Assembly: GCF_007483665.1 (NCBI RefSeq)
Contig: NZ_VIQO01000013.1
Span: 248,001-312,000, forward strand
DNA length: 64,000 bases
Origin: Catellatospora sichuanensis
GTDB lineage: Bacteria; Actinomycetota; Actinomycetes; Mycobacteriales; Micromonosporaceae
Reading direction: 5' to 3'
Part shown: positions 39,483 to 52,610 of the stretch, in pieces
Layout of the letters: every line of letters starts with the position of its first letter
Position numbering within the stretch: the stretch's first letter is position 1
Made by a program: the position numbers and the translations under genes
Notes under the pieces: model-generated
Database searches by the model: none
The model's input: only the letters and a program-made list of their open reading frames with translations
What the model was told of the DNA's origin: nothing

Positions 39483-40013
39483 TTAGGCCGACAGGCCAAG
39501 GTCCGCCAACGTATAGGCGGCTCGGTACGACAGTCCGGCAGCACGCACCGTATCGCCCGCGCCTCGATCGACAATAACCGCAACACCGATGACCTCGGCA
39601 CCCGCCTCCCGCAGTGCATCAATAGCGGCAAGAACACTACCGCCAGTAGTCGAGGTGTCCTCGACAGCGAGCACGCGGCGGCCGGCCACCTCGGGTCCTT
39701 CGATGCGACGCTGGAGCCCGTGCGCCTTGCCCTCCTTGCGCACCACGAACGCGTCCAGCGGACGCGACGAGGTGTGCAACATGGCGGCGGCGACCGGATC
39801 GGCGCCGAGCGTGAGACCGCCCACGGCGTCGAAGTCCCAGTCCGCGGTCAGTTCGTTCAGCACGCGCCCGACCAGGGGCGCAGCAGCGTGGTGCAGGGTG
39901 ATCCGGCGGAGGTCGACGTAGTAGTCGGCCTCCTGTCCCGAGGACAGGACCACCTTTCCCCGAACCACCGCGAGGTCAGTGATGAATTTACGCAGGTCGT
40001 CGCGGTCGGACAT
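39483..40013 (-). CDS. pyrE: Orotate phosphoribosyltransferase
   Basis: 176-residue enzyme of de novo pyrimidine synthesis (orotate plus PRPP to OMP). PRPP-binding motif VLAVEDTSTTGGS at 114-126 and SSGQEADYYVDLRR near the N-terminus are typical. ATG start. Upstream of the ArsR-type gene on the same strand with 67 nt between. Confidence 0.95.
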   Translation of the reverse strand: MSDRDDLRKFITDLAVVRGKVVLSSGQEADYYVDLRRITLHHAAAPLVGRVLNELTADWDFDAVGGLTLGADPVAAAMLHTSSRPLDAFVVRKEGKAHGLQRRIEGPEVAGRRVLAVEDTSTTGGSVLAAIDALREAGAEVIGVAVIVDRGAGDTVRAAGLSYRAAYTLADLGLSA

Positions 40014-40080
40014 GGCTGGGACACTACCCGCCGATCCTGAGAGCTCGATCTAGGGGGGTGCGTTGACCTCCCCACACTCA

Positions 40081-40956
40081 TCAGCTGTCGGCTTCGGTGT
40101 CCCGGCCGGTGCGCACCCGCGCCCCGCGTGCGAGCCGCCGCAGCAACCGGGTGGGCGTGTGCCGCATGAAACCCACCAGCACCTTGTATTTCCAGCTCGG
40201 GATGCTCACCGTGCGGCCCCGCCGCAGGTCACGCAGGCTGTCGGAGACCACCTGGGGGGCCTGCAGCCACAGCCACTCCGGTGTCTTCGTCATGTTGATT
40301 CCGGCCCGGTCGTGGAACTCCGTACGGGTGAATCCCGGGCACAGGGCCATCACCCGCACTCCGCGATGTGCCACCGAGAGCGCCACCGATTCGCTGAAAT
40401 TGGTGACCCACGCCTTACTCGCCGGATAGGTGCTACCAGGCATCGCCGCGCCGAACCCGGCCACCGATGAGACATTGATGACATCTCCGCGGCCGCGCGC
40501 CGCCATCACGGGCAGCGCCGCGTGTGTCAGCCGCATCACCGCCTGCACGTTCACGGCCAGCAGGTGCAGTTCCTGCTCCACAGTGGATTTCAGGAACGGC
40601 GTGTTCAGCGACAACCCCGCGTTGTTCACCAGCAGATCCACCGGGCGGGCGGTGTCGCGCAGCCGCTCCTCCACCAGCCCACAACCCTCCGTGGTGGCCA
40701 GATCCGCCGAGATGACACTCGCCTGCACGCCGTATGTCCTGCTCAGCGCCTCGGAGAAGTCGGCCAGCCGGCCGGCGTCCCGGGCGACGAGCACCACGTC
40801 CCACCCGTCCGCGGCGAGGCGGACCGCGAACGCGCGCCCGATTCCGGCGGTCGCGCCGGTCACCAGCGCGGTGCGCCGCTCACCCGCGGGTTCCGGCGTG
40901 GTCTCGGGTGCCGCCGCGGCGGCGGGCATGGCGGTGCTGGCGGAGGAGGAGGACAT
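40081..40956 (-). CDS. Short-chain dehydrogenase/reductase
   Basis: 291-residue SDR. Cofactor motif TGATAGIGRAFA near 34-45, NNAGLSLNTPF, catalytic Ser in NVSSVAGFG and YPASK. The Arg-containing LVARDAGRL after strand 2 suggests NADPH preference. An Ala/Ser-rich N-terminal tail of about 28 residues precedes the fold. Starts 9 nt after the membrane protein gene at 40966. Substrate unknown. Confidence 0.92.
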   Translation of the reverse strand: MSSSSASTAMPAAAAAPETTPEPAGERRTALVTGATAGIGRAFAVRLAADGWDVVLVARDAGRLADFSEALSRTYGVQASVISADLATTEGCGLVEERLRDTARPVDLLVNNAGLSLNTPFLKSTVEQELHLLAVNVQAVMRLTHAALPVMAARGRGDVINVSSVAGFGAAMPGSTYPASKAWVTNFSESVALSVAHRGVRVMALCPGFTRTEFHDRAGINMTKTPEWLWLQAPQVVSDSLRDLRRGRTVSIPSWKYKVLVGFMRHTPTRLLRRLARGARVRTGRDTEADS

Positions 40957-40965
40957 CGGCTCACC

Positions 40966-41625
40966 TCAGGCGGTCGTCGGCGGGGGCACCGCGGGGGTGT
41001 CGGGGCCCGGCGGCAGCGACCGCGTCCGGCTGAAGAACTCGTTCGCAGCCGGGAGGGCGAGCAGCACCGCAGTGGCAATGTAGCCGAGAACCTGGGCCGC
41101 CGAGGAGAGTCCGGACAGCCCGGCCCACCAGCCGGGGAAGGAGTCGACGAGGGCCTGCGCACCGCGGGTCACCGAGGGGTCGCCACCACCCTGCACGGTC
41201 ACGTTGCCGGAGCCCAGGCTGACCGCACCGGAGATGCCGCAGCAGGCCAGCAGGACGCCGAGGCCGCAGGCGATCCAGGTGAGGATGCGGGCCGCCCGGT
41301 TGCCCTGCCAGACGCCCCAGGCCAGGGCGAGCAGGATGATCGCGGCGACCACCAGGATGAGGGCGCTGACCACGAGCGCGACCTTGAGGCTGTTCTCCAG
41401 GGCGCTCATGTCGGCCGGGTTCACGCCCGCCAGCACGGCCCGCACCCGGAACCGGTTGAGCACGCCGCCGATCGCGGCGAGATGCAGCAGCGCGTTCACC
41501 AGGTTGAGTAGGGCGAGCAGGCCGAGGATCGCGGCCGCCGCGGTGACCACCGCCGGTCGGCCGGACAGTGGGTTGGGGCCGGCCGGGGACACCGGCTCCA
41601 CCGGAAACGACGCGGATTGCGACAT
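40966..41625 (-). CDS. Four-TM membrane protein, paralogue of 41764 gene
   Basis: 219 residues: a Ser/Pro N-terminus, TM1 near 30-50, a loop with NRFRVRAVLAGVNPADMSALE, TM2-TM3 near 88-140 (GNRAARILTWIACGLGVLLACCG), a loop, and TM4 near 180-200. The same order is seen in the 41764 gene, whose TM2-TM3 region reads GKQWARITTWVLAGIGLCCVG. Probably a Micromonosporaceae-type family of unknown function. ATG start. Confidence 0.78.
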   Translation of the reverse strand: MSQSASFPVEPVSPAGPNPLSGRPAVVTAAAAILGLLALLNLVNALLHLAAIGGVLNRFRVRAVLAGVNPADMSALENSLKVALVVSALILVVAAIILLALAWGVWQGNRAARILTWIACGLGVLLACCGISGAVSLGSGNVTVQGGGDPSVTRGAQALVDSFPGWWAGLSGLSSAAQVLGYIATAVLLALPAANEFFSRTRSLPPGPDTPAVPPPTTA

Positions 41626-41720
41626 TGCGTACCCCCGATGCGGCCCGAAGATTGCTCCAGATCGGAAGTTACCCGCACTACCAGGGAATATGTGCCTGAT
41701 TGGGGATATCCCCGACAGAC

Positions 41721-41753
41721 CACGGGGCCGGCGCGTATCGCACCGGCCCCGTG
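41721..41753 (-). terminator. Terminator after membrane protein gene
   Basis: 11-bp stem CACGGGGCCGG (41721-41731) with complement at 41743-41753, 11 nt past the stop of the 41764 gene. Confidence 0.75.
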
Positions 41754-41763
41754 AGAACGCAGG

Positions 41764-42405
41764 TCAGACGGTCGGGTACGCCGGCGGCGTCCACTCCGGT
41801 GCCGGCTTGCGGAAGTACGCGTTCGACGGCGGCAGCGCCAGCATGATGATCACAGCCAGCATCGACAGCAGGAGCACCACGCTCAGCCCCGTGCTCACCA
41901 CGGCGGACCAGGACGGCATGGCCGCGGCGAGCCGTTCGGTCACCTCCGCCTGGTCGATGCCACCGGTGTTGGACGTGCCGAAGCTGCTGCCGACCGACTG
42001 GAACGCCAGACCGAACCCGACGCAGCACAGGCCGATGCCGGCCAGCACCCAGGTGGTGATCCGGGCCCACTGCTTGCCCCGGCCCACGAACAGGCCGAGC
42101 ACCACGAAGAGCACGGCGAGCAGCACGTAGACGGCCGCCCCGGCGTAGGAGCCGATCGACGCGGCGGCGGCGCTGGTCTCCGCGAGGCTGGAGTCCATCC
42201 CCGCATCCCGGTAGATGTCCTCGATGACGCCGTCGGGCATTGACGCGAACGTGTACACGGAGATCGCCGAACTGATCACCAGCACGGCCGAGATGACGTA
42301 GAGCAGCAGGGCGGACAGGGAGACCGTGCTCGGACGCGGGCCGGAGCCCGGCGCGGCGGGAACGAGGTAACCGCTCGGAGGTGGCGTGTACGACATGCAG
42401 CACAC
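41764..42405 (-). CDS. Four-TM membrane protein, paralogue of 40966 gene
   Basis: 213 residues with TM segments near 28-50, 92-112, 118-140 and 175-198, the same layout as the 40966 protein. The loop after TM1 reads FASMPDGVIEDIYRDAGMDSSLAE. Short Pro/Gly-rich N-terminus, Pro-rich C-terminus (EWTPPAYPTV). A terminator lies between the two paralogues, so they are probably separate transcripts. Function unknown. Confidence 0.75.
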   Translation of the reverse strand: MCCMSYTPPPSGYLVPAAPGSGPRPSTVSLSALLLYVISAVLVISSAISVYTFASMPDGVIEDIYRDAGMDSSLAETSAAAASIGSYAGAAVYVLLAVLFVVLGLFVGRGKQWARITTWVLAGIGLCCVGFGLAFQSVGSSFGTSNTGGIDQAEVTERLAAAMPSWSAVVSTGLSVVLLLSMLAVIIMLALPPSNAYFRKPAPEWTPPAYPTV

Positions 42406-42559
42406 CGTAATCGCCGACCGCCACGCGCGCCTGCGACCTCAGAGCGATCGGTGCTCACCCCTCAGGAGGAGGTGCGCCGCCCGTCCGGGGCGACGAGGGT
42501 GGTCACGGCCGGCCGGGGACCGGCTCGCGACCACTCCTGTCGCCCCACGTATCTCCTGG

Positions 42560-45139
<2,580 letters not shown>

Positions 45140-45169
45140 ACGCTCCCTCGGCTGATGGTCTCCGAACCA

Positions 45170-45194
45170 AAGTTGAGCCTACTGCACTCAACTT
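45170..45194. promoter_or_regulatory. HAIR operator (HspR site) of clpB
   Basis: AAGTTGAG and CTCAACTT, perfect 8-bp arms with a 9-nt spacer (TTGAG-N9-CTCAA core at 45173-45191). Same spacing as the two dnaK sites. Confidence 0.85.
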
Positions 45195-45227
45195 GTCCGG
45201 GCCAGTCTGGAGGGACCTGTCCGCCGG

Positions 45228-46382
45228 CTACCGCAGTGTGACCTTCACCCATTCGCGCTGCCAGCCGCGGCCGGTGCCCAGATAGAACTCGCCGTACTGA
45301 TCCTGCCGGGCGAACAGCGTGCCGTCGGGCAACTCGGCCACCCAGTCCAGCCGGGGCGTACCCGGGATCTCGACGTAGCGGTCGGCGAGATAGCCGACGG
45401 CGTCCGGCCCTGCGATGGCGAGCATCCCGTCTCCGGCCGGGGCCACCGTGTACATCGCGTTCGGCTGCTCGCGCAGGCCCTCGATCGGGCGGGGCCGCCA
45501 GGCGCCGTCCACCAGCTGCCAGATCAGCGGCAGCCCGGTCGCCTTGAGCACCGAGCCGCGCAGCAGCGAGGTGCCGCCGCCGGAGGACATCATGTCCTGC
45601 TCGCCGACCAGCCACGCGTCGCCGGTGGGGGAGATCCGCACGGACAGCATCCACAGCTTGCGGCCGGGCTGTTCCGGCACGACCAGCCGCTGCCAGGTGC
45701 GCCCGCCGTCGATGCTGCGTGCGGTCTCCTTCGTCGGCTCGAACCTGCTCAGCCAGATCGCGCCGTCGGGCGTGGCCACCGCACCCGCAGCCTGGTGGCC
45801 GTCGGGCAGCGGCACCGGCTCACCGGTCTGCCAGTCGCGCAGCACCGGCTCGTTCGCGGCGAAGTCCACGCCGTAGCGCACCCCGGTGGCCGCCTGGTAG
45901 TCGGCCGGCACGGTGCGGCTGAAGGCGAAGGTGCGTCCACCGTCGCGGGACAGGTGGTAGCCATCGACCGTCTCGCCCCAGATCATGATCTGCTGCGGGC
46001 CGACCACGTACAGCTGGATGCTCTTGTCCTCTGCCAGCGGCATCGGCCGGGCCTGCCAGGTGGCCCCGGCGTCCGCGGTCGCGAACAGGCGGCCCCGGCA
46101 AGGACTGCCGCCGGCGCAGTCGGTGAAGACCGCGTAGCCGCGGCGGGCATCGGCGAACTCGACGAACGGGTGGTAATCCGGCGGCACGCCGACGTCGGCC
46201 GCCCGCTCGGTCACTGTGGCCCGCGCGGGCGGCGAAGCGGCTGCGCCGGACACCGCCGCGGCCGGCGGCGAGGCGGGCGCCTGCGGGCGCGGGGTGCACG
46301 CCGCGGCCAGCGCGAGCCCGAGCGTCAGGACGAGCAGCGGACGCACCCGGCCCGCGAAGCGATTCACGCTGGTGGAAGTCAT
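45228..46382 (-). CDS. Secreted lipoprotein, sialidase-like beta-propeller
   Basis: 384 residues: signal peptide with lipobox LAAAC (Cys29), Pro/Ala linker, then a propeller with Asp-box-like repeats TADAGATW, SRDGGRTF and SIDGGRTW, and repeating RR/GY-type strands. Such exo-alpha-sialidase-like folds are often non-catalytic and bind ligands or support protein assembly; no Tyr/Glu catalytic pair can be assigned. ATG at 46382 gives the signal peptide; the frame is open further upstream. Separated from clpB by the HAIR site. Confidence 0.78.
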   Translation of the reverse strand: MTSTSVNRFAGRVRPLLVLTLGLALAAACTPRPQAPASPPAAAVSGAAASPPARATVTERAADVGVPPDYHPFVEFADARRGYAVFTDCAGGSPCRGRLFATADAGATWQARPMPLAEDKSIQLYVVGPQQIMIWGETVDGYHLSRDGGRTFAFSRTVPADYQAATGVRYGVDFAANEPVLRDWQTGEPVPLPDGHQAAGAVATPDGAIWLSRFEPTKETARSIDGGRTWQRLVVPEQPGRKLWMLSVRISPTGDAWLVGEQDMMSSGGGTSLLRGSVLKATGLPLIWQLVDGAWRPRPIEGLREQPNAMYTVAPAGDGMLAIAGPDAVGYLADRYVEIPGTPRLDWVAELPDGTLFARQDQYGEFYLGTGRGWQREWVKVTLR

Positions 46383-46634
46383 ACCCGGTCGAGCCCTGAG
46401 CAGGCGGAGCGGTTCCCGAAGACGGCACGCCGTAACGGTCGATGCGAGCGCGCCGCCGCCCGCCGACGCCCATCGGCCGTGCCGGGTTGGTCGCAATGCG
46501 TAACAGGTTGATGAAAGTACTTGCGGTGACCTTCCCTTGACCTGGGCGGGCGCGCTAGCGTGTCGCGGCAGCAGCGCCGCTGAATTTGGCCGCGTCTTCC
46601 ACAATCCCGCGTCTTCACAGCGGAGGAGATAACG

Positions 46635-47066
46635 ATGAGCGCTCCCCCGGCGGTGTTCCGAGGATTCGCCAACCCGGTCGACCCCACCCCCAACGAGTTG
46701 CGCACCTGGGCCTACGCGCCGGACTCCGTGCCGCTCACCGCCATGCCTCCGGACTGGGACCTGCTCGTCTCCGGTGACCGGCTCATCGCGACCCTGTTCG
46801 ACCTGGCGATGGACACCAGCTGCCCGGCCCGCCGCTTCGCCATGCACTGCCTCTACATCTATGCCGCCGACGCGATCCGCACCGGCTTCAAGGCCCACCC
46901 TCGACGCAAGCTGCGCAAGCTGGTCGAGGAGGCCGAGGAGGAGGGCGACGAGCAGATGGCGATCTGGGCCCACAACACCCGCGTGCTGCTGGCCCGTCCC
47001 GGACTGTTCGACTACCACGACTGGTGCGAGGGCGGCCTCGTCCGGCACTCGCGCCGCCTGCAGTAA
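46635..47066 (+). CDS. Conserved-looking hypothetical protein, 143 residues
   Basis: Soluble, mostly helical (ATLFDLAMDTSCPARRFAMH, LYIYAADAIRTGFKA, KLRKLVEEAEEEGDEQM). Start ATG with GGAGGAG 7 nt upstream, one of the better ribosome-binding sites in the window. I recognise no domain. Preceded by a 252-nt divergent intergenic region and followed by a terminator. Confidence 0.75.
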   Translation: MSAPPAVFRGFANPVDPTPNELRTWAYAPDSVPLTAMPPDWDLLVSGDRLIATLFDLAMDTSCPARRFAMHCLYIYAADAIRTGFKAHPRRKLRKLVEEAEEEGDEQMAIWAHNTRVLLARPGLFDYHDWCEGGLVRHSRRLQ

Positions 47067-47085
47067 AAGCACCTGACCTCGCACA

Positions 47086-47122
47086 CACGGCTCCCCGCGG
47101 CACCTGACCGCGGGGAGCCGTG
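47086..47122. terminator. Bidirectional terminator hairpin
   Basis: Perfect 15-bp stem CACGGCTCCCCGCGG (47086-47100) with complement at 47108-47122, between convergent genes ending at 47066 and 47135. Confidence 0.85.
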
Positions 47123-47134
47123 GCGCGATACGAC

Positions 47135-47350
47135 CTATTTCTTGTTCATCTTGTCGATCGCGTCTTTGGTCATGTCCTGGGCCTTGTCGACGTGACCGGA
47201 GTGCTTGCCGCCGGTCTTGTCGTCGACGGCGTCACCGGCCTTGTCGACGGTCGCCTTGGCCTTGTCCTGCATCTGCTTGGCCTTGTCCGAGGCCTGGTCC
47301 GCCTTGTCGTCGATGCCCAGGGCGTCCTTGGCCTTGTCCAACATGCCCAT
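47135..47350 (-). CDS. MT0933-type antitoxin-like small protein
   Basis: 71 residues, Lys/Asp-rich amphipathic repeats: MGMLDKAKDALGIDD, QASDKAKQMQDKAKATVD, then AVDDKTGGKHSGHVDKAQ. This matches the MT0933/Rv0909 antitoxin-like family, whose members carry DDKTGGKY. No toxin gene is adjacent, so a toxin-antitoxin role is doubtful; a stress or envelope role is possible. ATG start. Confidence 0.82.
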   Translation of the reverse strand: MGMLDKAKDALGIDDKADQASDKAKQMQDKAKATVDKAGDAVDDKTGGKHSGHVDKAQDMTKDAIDKMNKK

Positions 47351-47425
47351 TTCATCCCCCTCCGGTCCAGTCCGACAATTCGGACTGATCCGATATCGAG
47401 GATACCGGCCGGAGACGGGTCCTAC

Positions 47426-47833
47426 TCAGCCTTCGCTGGAACGCGGCCGCCAGACCACGAGCGCGGTCGAGGTGCGGGTGCTCGGCAGGAGATCCGTACG
47501 CGGGAACGCGGAGATGGTCTCCAACTGCGCCAGCCGCCGCTCGGCATACGCAAGCTGCTGCTGAGCCTGCTCCAGCCGCTCGCGCAACTCCAGCACCAGC
47601 CGTTCCAGGTCGATGATCCGCTTGACGCCGGCCAGGCTGACGCCCTCCTCCTGGCTCAGCCGCTGGATCTCACGCAGCAACTCGACGTCGCGCAGGCTGT
47701 AGCGGCGTCCGCCGCCCGCGGAGCGGCCCGGCTCGACCAGACCCATCCGGTCGTACTGCCGCAACGTCTGCGGGTGCATGCCGGCAAGCTGCGCGGCCAC
47801 CGAGATGAGCAGCACCTTCGCCTGTTCATCCAC
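47426..47833 (-). CDS. hspR: Heat-shock repressor HspR
   Basis: 135-residue MerR-family regulator: [24 protein letters not shown] helix-turn-helix, then [14 protein letters not shown] and a C-terminal coiled coil ([20 protein letters not shown]). It ends the dnaK operon, 6 nt after dnaJ. In actinomycetes HspR uses DnaK as co-repressor at HAIR sites; three are in this window. Confidence 0.95.
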   Translation of the reverse strand: MDEQAKVLLISVAAQLAGMHPQTLRQYDRMGLVEPGRSAGGGRRYSLRDVELLREIQRLSQEEGVSLAGVKRIIDLERLVLELRERLEQAQQQLAYAERRLAQLETISAFPRTDLLPSTRTSTALVVWRPRSSEG

Positions 47834-47839
47834 TGTGGA

Positions 47840-49000
47840 TCACCTCCGTTCCAGGTGGTCCCGCCGCACCGGCGGGGCCAGCTCGGTGAAGCGCACCAAC
47901 GCCTCCCGGGCTTCCTCGGAGAGCTGCTGCGGCACCACTATCTCCACGGTAACCAGCAGATCCCCGCTGTGGCCATCACGTTTGGGCACACCCTTGCCCC
48001 GCACCCGCAACAGCCGCCCGCTGGGCGTGCCGGCGGGCACCTTGACCTTCATCATGCCGTCCAAAGTGGGCACCCGGACCTCCGCGCCGAGCACCGACTC
48101 GGCGAACGTGACCGGAACGGTGACGGTCAGGTCGTCGCCGTTGCGGCCGAACATCGCGTCCGGGCGCACGATCGCGCGGATGTAGAGGTCGCCGGGGGCG
48201 CCACCGCGCTCGCCCGGCTCGCCCCGCCCGGCCAGCCGGATGCGCTGCCCGTCGGAGACGCCCGCCGGGATGCGTACGGTCAGCGTGCGGGTCTTGGTCA
48301 CCCCGCCGGTGCCGTGGCACTCCGGGCACTTCTGGTCGACGACCGTGCCCACGCCCTGGCAGTCGCGGCAGGCCTCGGAGAAGCCGAACGCGCCCTGGTT
48401 GCGGTTGACCACGCCGGTGCCCTGGCAGTGCGGGCAGGCGCGCGGGCGGGTGCCCGGCTTGGCCCCGTCGCCGTGGCAGGTGTCGCACACACCCAGCGTG
48501 CGCAGCGTCAGCGGCTGGGTGGTGCCCTGCACGGCGTCGGCGAAGTCCAGGAAGATCTCGGCCTCGACGTCGCGGCCGCGGGCCGGGCGGGCCGGAGCCC
48601 CGGTACCGGCCCCGCCGGAGAAGATCGAGCCGAACAGGTCGGAGAAGCTCGCGCCGCCGAACCGCTGGTCCGGGCCGGAGCGGCCGCCGCCCTGGCCGAA
48701 CAGGTCGTTCACGTCGAAGTGCTGGCCGCCCGCGCCGCGGGCACTGCGCCGGAACGCGCCAGCCTCGAACAGCGAGCGCATCTCGTCGTACTCGCGCCGC
48801 CGGTTCTCGTCCGACAGCACGTCGTACGCCTCGGACACCGCCTTGAAGCGCTCCTCCGCGGCGGCGTTGCCGGGGTTGTGGTCGGGATGCAGCTCACGAG
48901 CGAGTCTGCGGTACGCCTTCTTGATCTCGCTGGAAGTGGTGTCCTTGGCCACTCCGAGCACGGCGTAGAAGTCCTTCTCCAGCCAGTCTTTCGAGCTCAT
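47840..49000 (-). CDS. dnaJ: Chaperone DnaJ
   Basis: 386-residue type I DnaJ: J domain with HPD (ELHPDHNPG), Gly/Phe-poor linker, four zinc CxxCxGxG motifs (CDTCHGDG, CPHCQGTG, CRDCQGVG, CPECHGTG) and C-terminal substrate domains. ATG start. Stimulates DnaK ATPase. The gap to grpE contains a 12-bp hairpin. Confidence 0.96.
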   Translation of the reverse strand: MSSKDWLEKDFYAVLGVAKDTTSSEIKKAYRRLARELHPDHNPGNAAAEERFKAVSEAYDVLSDENRRREYDEMRSLFEAGAFRRSARGAGGQHFDVNDLFGQGGGRSGPDQRFGGASFSDLFGSIFSGGAGTGAPARPARGRDVEAEIFLDFADAVQGTTQPLTLRTLGVCDTCHGDGAKPGTRPRACPHCQGTGVVNRNQGAFGFSEACRDCQGVGTVVDQKCPECHGTGGVTKTRTLTVRIPAGVSDGQRIRLAGRGEPGERGGAPGDLYIRAIVRPDAMFGRNGDDLTVTVPVTFAESVLGAEVRVPTLDGMMKVKVPAGTPSGRLLRVRGKGVPKRDGHSGDLLVTVEIVVPQQLSEEAREALVRFTELAPPVRRDHLERR

Positions 49001-49028
49001 CCGTCCCCCTCCCCCTGTCGTGATCGAA

Positions 49029-49067
49029 GCTCTCTCCCCGCACCCGGATCCGGGGCGGGGAGAGAGC
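49029..49067 (-). terminator. Intra-operon hairpin between grpE and dnaJ
   Basis: Perfect 12-bp stem GCTCTCTCCCCG (49029-49040) with complement at 49056-49067, 14 nt past grpE and 29 nt before dnaJ. No U-tract follows, so attenuation or RNA processing fits better than full termination. Confidence 0.6.
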
Positions 49068-49080
49068 CCCGGTCATGGTG

Positions 49081-49901
49081 TCACTCTGGTGCGGCCACGG
49101 CCACCATCGCGGGGCGCAGCAGCCGCTCGCCCAGCAGGTAGCCGCGGCGCATCACGTCGATGCACGTCGGCTCGGTGACGTCGGCGGACGGCAGGTGCGC
49201 CACCGCCTCGTGCCGGTTCGGGTCGAAGGCGTCGCCCTTTTCGCCGAACGCGGTCAGACCGAACTTCGCCACCACCGCGCCGATCTGGTCGGCCACCGCG
49301 CCGAACGGCCCGCTCAGGTCGCCGTGCTCGCGCGCCCGGTCGAGGTCGTCCAGCACCGGCAGCAGCGCCGACAGCACCTGACCGGTGGCGAGTTCGGCGG
49401 AGACCGTACGGTCGCGCTCCACCCGCTTGCGGTAGTTGGCGTACTCGGCGGTCACCCGCTGCAGGTCCGCGGTGCGCTCCTCGAGCGCGGACCGCAGCTG
49501 CGCGAGTTCCGCGCCGAGTGCCGCGGGTGCCGCCTCGGCCTCGGGTGCGGCCGTGACGACGGGCTCGTCCTCGACGACCTCGCCCTCGACCGCCTCTTCG
49601 TCCGGCCCGGCCTCGGCCGGCGCCTCCGTCGGCTGCGGGACGGCCGACACCTCGACGGTGTCCTGCTCCCCAACGGCCTGGTCGGTGACGTCCGGGGTCG
49701 GATTCTGTTCGGTGCTCTCCGGGGCAGGGGTCTCCTGCACCGCGGAGGGCTGTTCGGTGCCGGCCGCCGGGGCGGCCGGCGTCGCCGGCTGCTCGGACAT
49801 GGTCGCTCCGCTCGGGCTGATCTTGCGCTTGTTCTTGATCACGATGCGCTCGCCGGCGGGAGGCTGCTCCTCCGCCGGCGAGGCACCCTGGGCTGCTCCG
49901 G

Positions 49902-49905
<4 letters not shown>
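49081..49905 (-). CDS. grpE: Nucleotide exchange factor GrpE
   Basis: 274 residues with a long acidic, Pro/Glu-rich N-terminal region (about 1-130) before the GrpE coiled coil ([25 protein letters not shown] split by family motif [12 protein letters not shown]) and beta domain ([16 protein letters not shown]). GTG at 49905 overlaps the dnaK stop as GTGA. An internal ATG (MSEQPATP) is a weaker alternative. Releases ADP from DnaK. Confidence 0.95.
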
Positions 49906-51746
<1,841 letters not shown>

Positions 51747-51785
51747 TTTCGTGTTCCTCCAAGATCAAGGTCGCCGCAGATTCAA

Positions 51786-51806
51786 GTTGAGTCCGGACGG
51801 CTCAAT
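51786..51806. promoter_or_regulatory. HAIR operator 1 of dnaK
   Basis: TTGAG-N9-CTCAA (51787-51805), 40 nt before dnaK and overlapping the predicted -10, so bound HspR would block polymerase. Confidence 0.88.
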
Positions 51807-51832
51807 ACTGACATGAGACCGGGAAGTGTCAA
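51804..51832 (-). promoter_or_regulatory. Predicted dnaK promoter
   Basis: On the minus strand, consensus -35 TTGACA (51832-51827), 17-nt spacer and weaker -10 AGTATT (51809-51804). It lies between the two HAIR sites. Confidence 0.6.
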
Positions 51833-51839
51833 GCGAAAG

Positions 51840-51860
51840 GTTGAGTCGGTCACACTCAAG
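51840..51860. promoter_or_regulatory. HAIR operator 2 of dnaK / GTPase genes
   Basis: TTGAGTCGGTCACACTCAA (51841-51859), TTGAG-N9-CTCAA, upstream of the dnaK -35 and 49 nt before the divergent GTPase start. It could serve both directions. Confidence 0.88.
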
Positions 51861-51908
51861 TTTGACGGTGTCCTAGTGAGTTGTCCCATTTCCGCTTACG
51901 CTTCCCCT

Positions 51909-52532
51909 GTGTATGACCAACGAGTAACCGAGGAGGGTGCGGCGCGGACCGGCCCTCTGCTCGTGGTGGTCGGCGGGCCGACCGGCGCGGGCAAGTCCAC
52001 GCTGGTGAACAGCCTGGTCCGGTCACCCGTGAGCGCCACCGGCATCCTTCGCCCCACCACCCGCAAGCCCACCCTCGTCTGCCACCCGCGCAGCGTGGCC
52101 GCGACCCACGTGGCCGGGCTGCTCCCGATCGCCGCCCCCGCGCTGCCCTCGCACGTCGCCATCGTCGACGCGCCGGACCTCAACGCCGTCGACCAGACGA
52201 ACCGGTCGGTCACCGAGGCCGTGTTCGAAGAGGCCGACCTCTGGATCTTCGTGACGACCGCGAGCCGCTACGCTGACGCCGAGGCGTGGCGGCACCTGAG
52301 GGCCGCGCAGCAACGCCGGGTCGACCTGGCGGTGATCCTCAACCGGCTGCCCACCGAGGCGGCGGACGAGATCCTGCCGCACCTCACCCAGTTGCTCGGC
52401 GAACCGGTGCCACTGTTCGTGGTGGCCGAATCGGCGCTCGACCGGCAGGGCATGCTCTCGGACCGAGTGGTCACCCCGATCTGGGAGTTCCTCGACAAGA
52501 CCGCGAGTGCGAAACTTGCCGAGTCAAGATGA
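51909..52532 (+). CDS. Dynamin-like/P-loop GTPase-fold protein (first of pair)
   Basis: 207 residues. Walker A GGPTGAGKSTLVNS, Thr-rich switch ILRPTTRKPT and G3-like AIVDAPDLNAVD are present, but the expected G4 (N/T)KxD reads LNRLP, lacking Asp. GTG at 51909 chosen; longer frames (ATG 51813, GTG 51876) would run through HAIR 2. Shares ILRPTT and the general plan with the downstream GTPase, so the pair may form a heterodimer, as dynamin-like pairs do. Divergent from dnaK. Confidence 0.78.
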   Translation: MYDQRVTEEGAARTGPLLVVVGGPTGAGKSTLVNSLVRSPVSATGILRPTTRKPTLVCHPRSVAATHVAGLLPIAAPALPSHVAIVDAPDLNAVDQTNRSVTEAVFEEADLWIFVTTASRYADAEAWRHLRAAQQRRVDLAVILNRLPTEAADEILPHLTQLLGEPVPLFVVAESALDRQGMLSDRVVTPIWEFLDKTASAKLAESR

Positions 52533-52610
52533 CACCGGACGGCCGCTCCCGCGGGCGACGAGGGTTCAGGTCGGCACCGCGTCGGCTGAGGAGAGCGTGA
52601 GGAGGGACCA

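Noticed and set aside
46537..46561. TTGACC with TAGCGT as a sigma-70 promoter for the 143-residue gene
   Set aside because: Spacer is only 13 nt, too short for a normal promoter.
47135..47350. Complete toxin-antitoxin pair
   Set aside because: Only an MT0933-type antitoxin-like protein is present; neighbours are hspR and an unrelated gene on the other strand.
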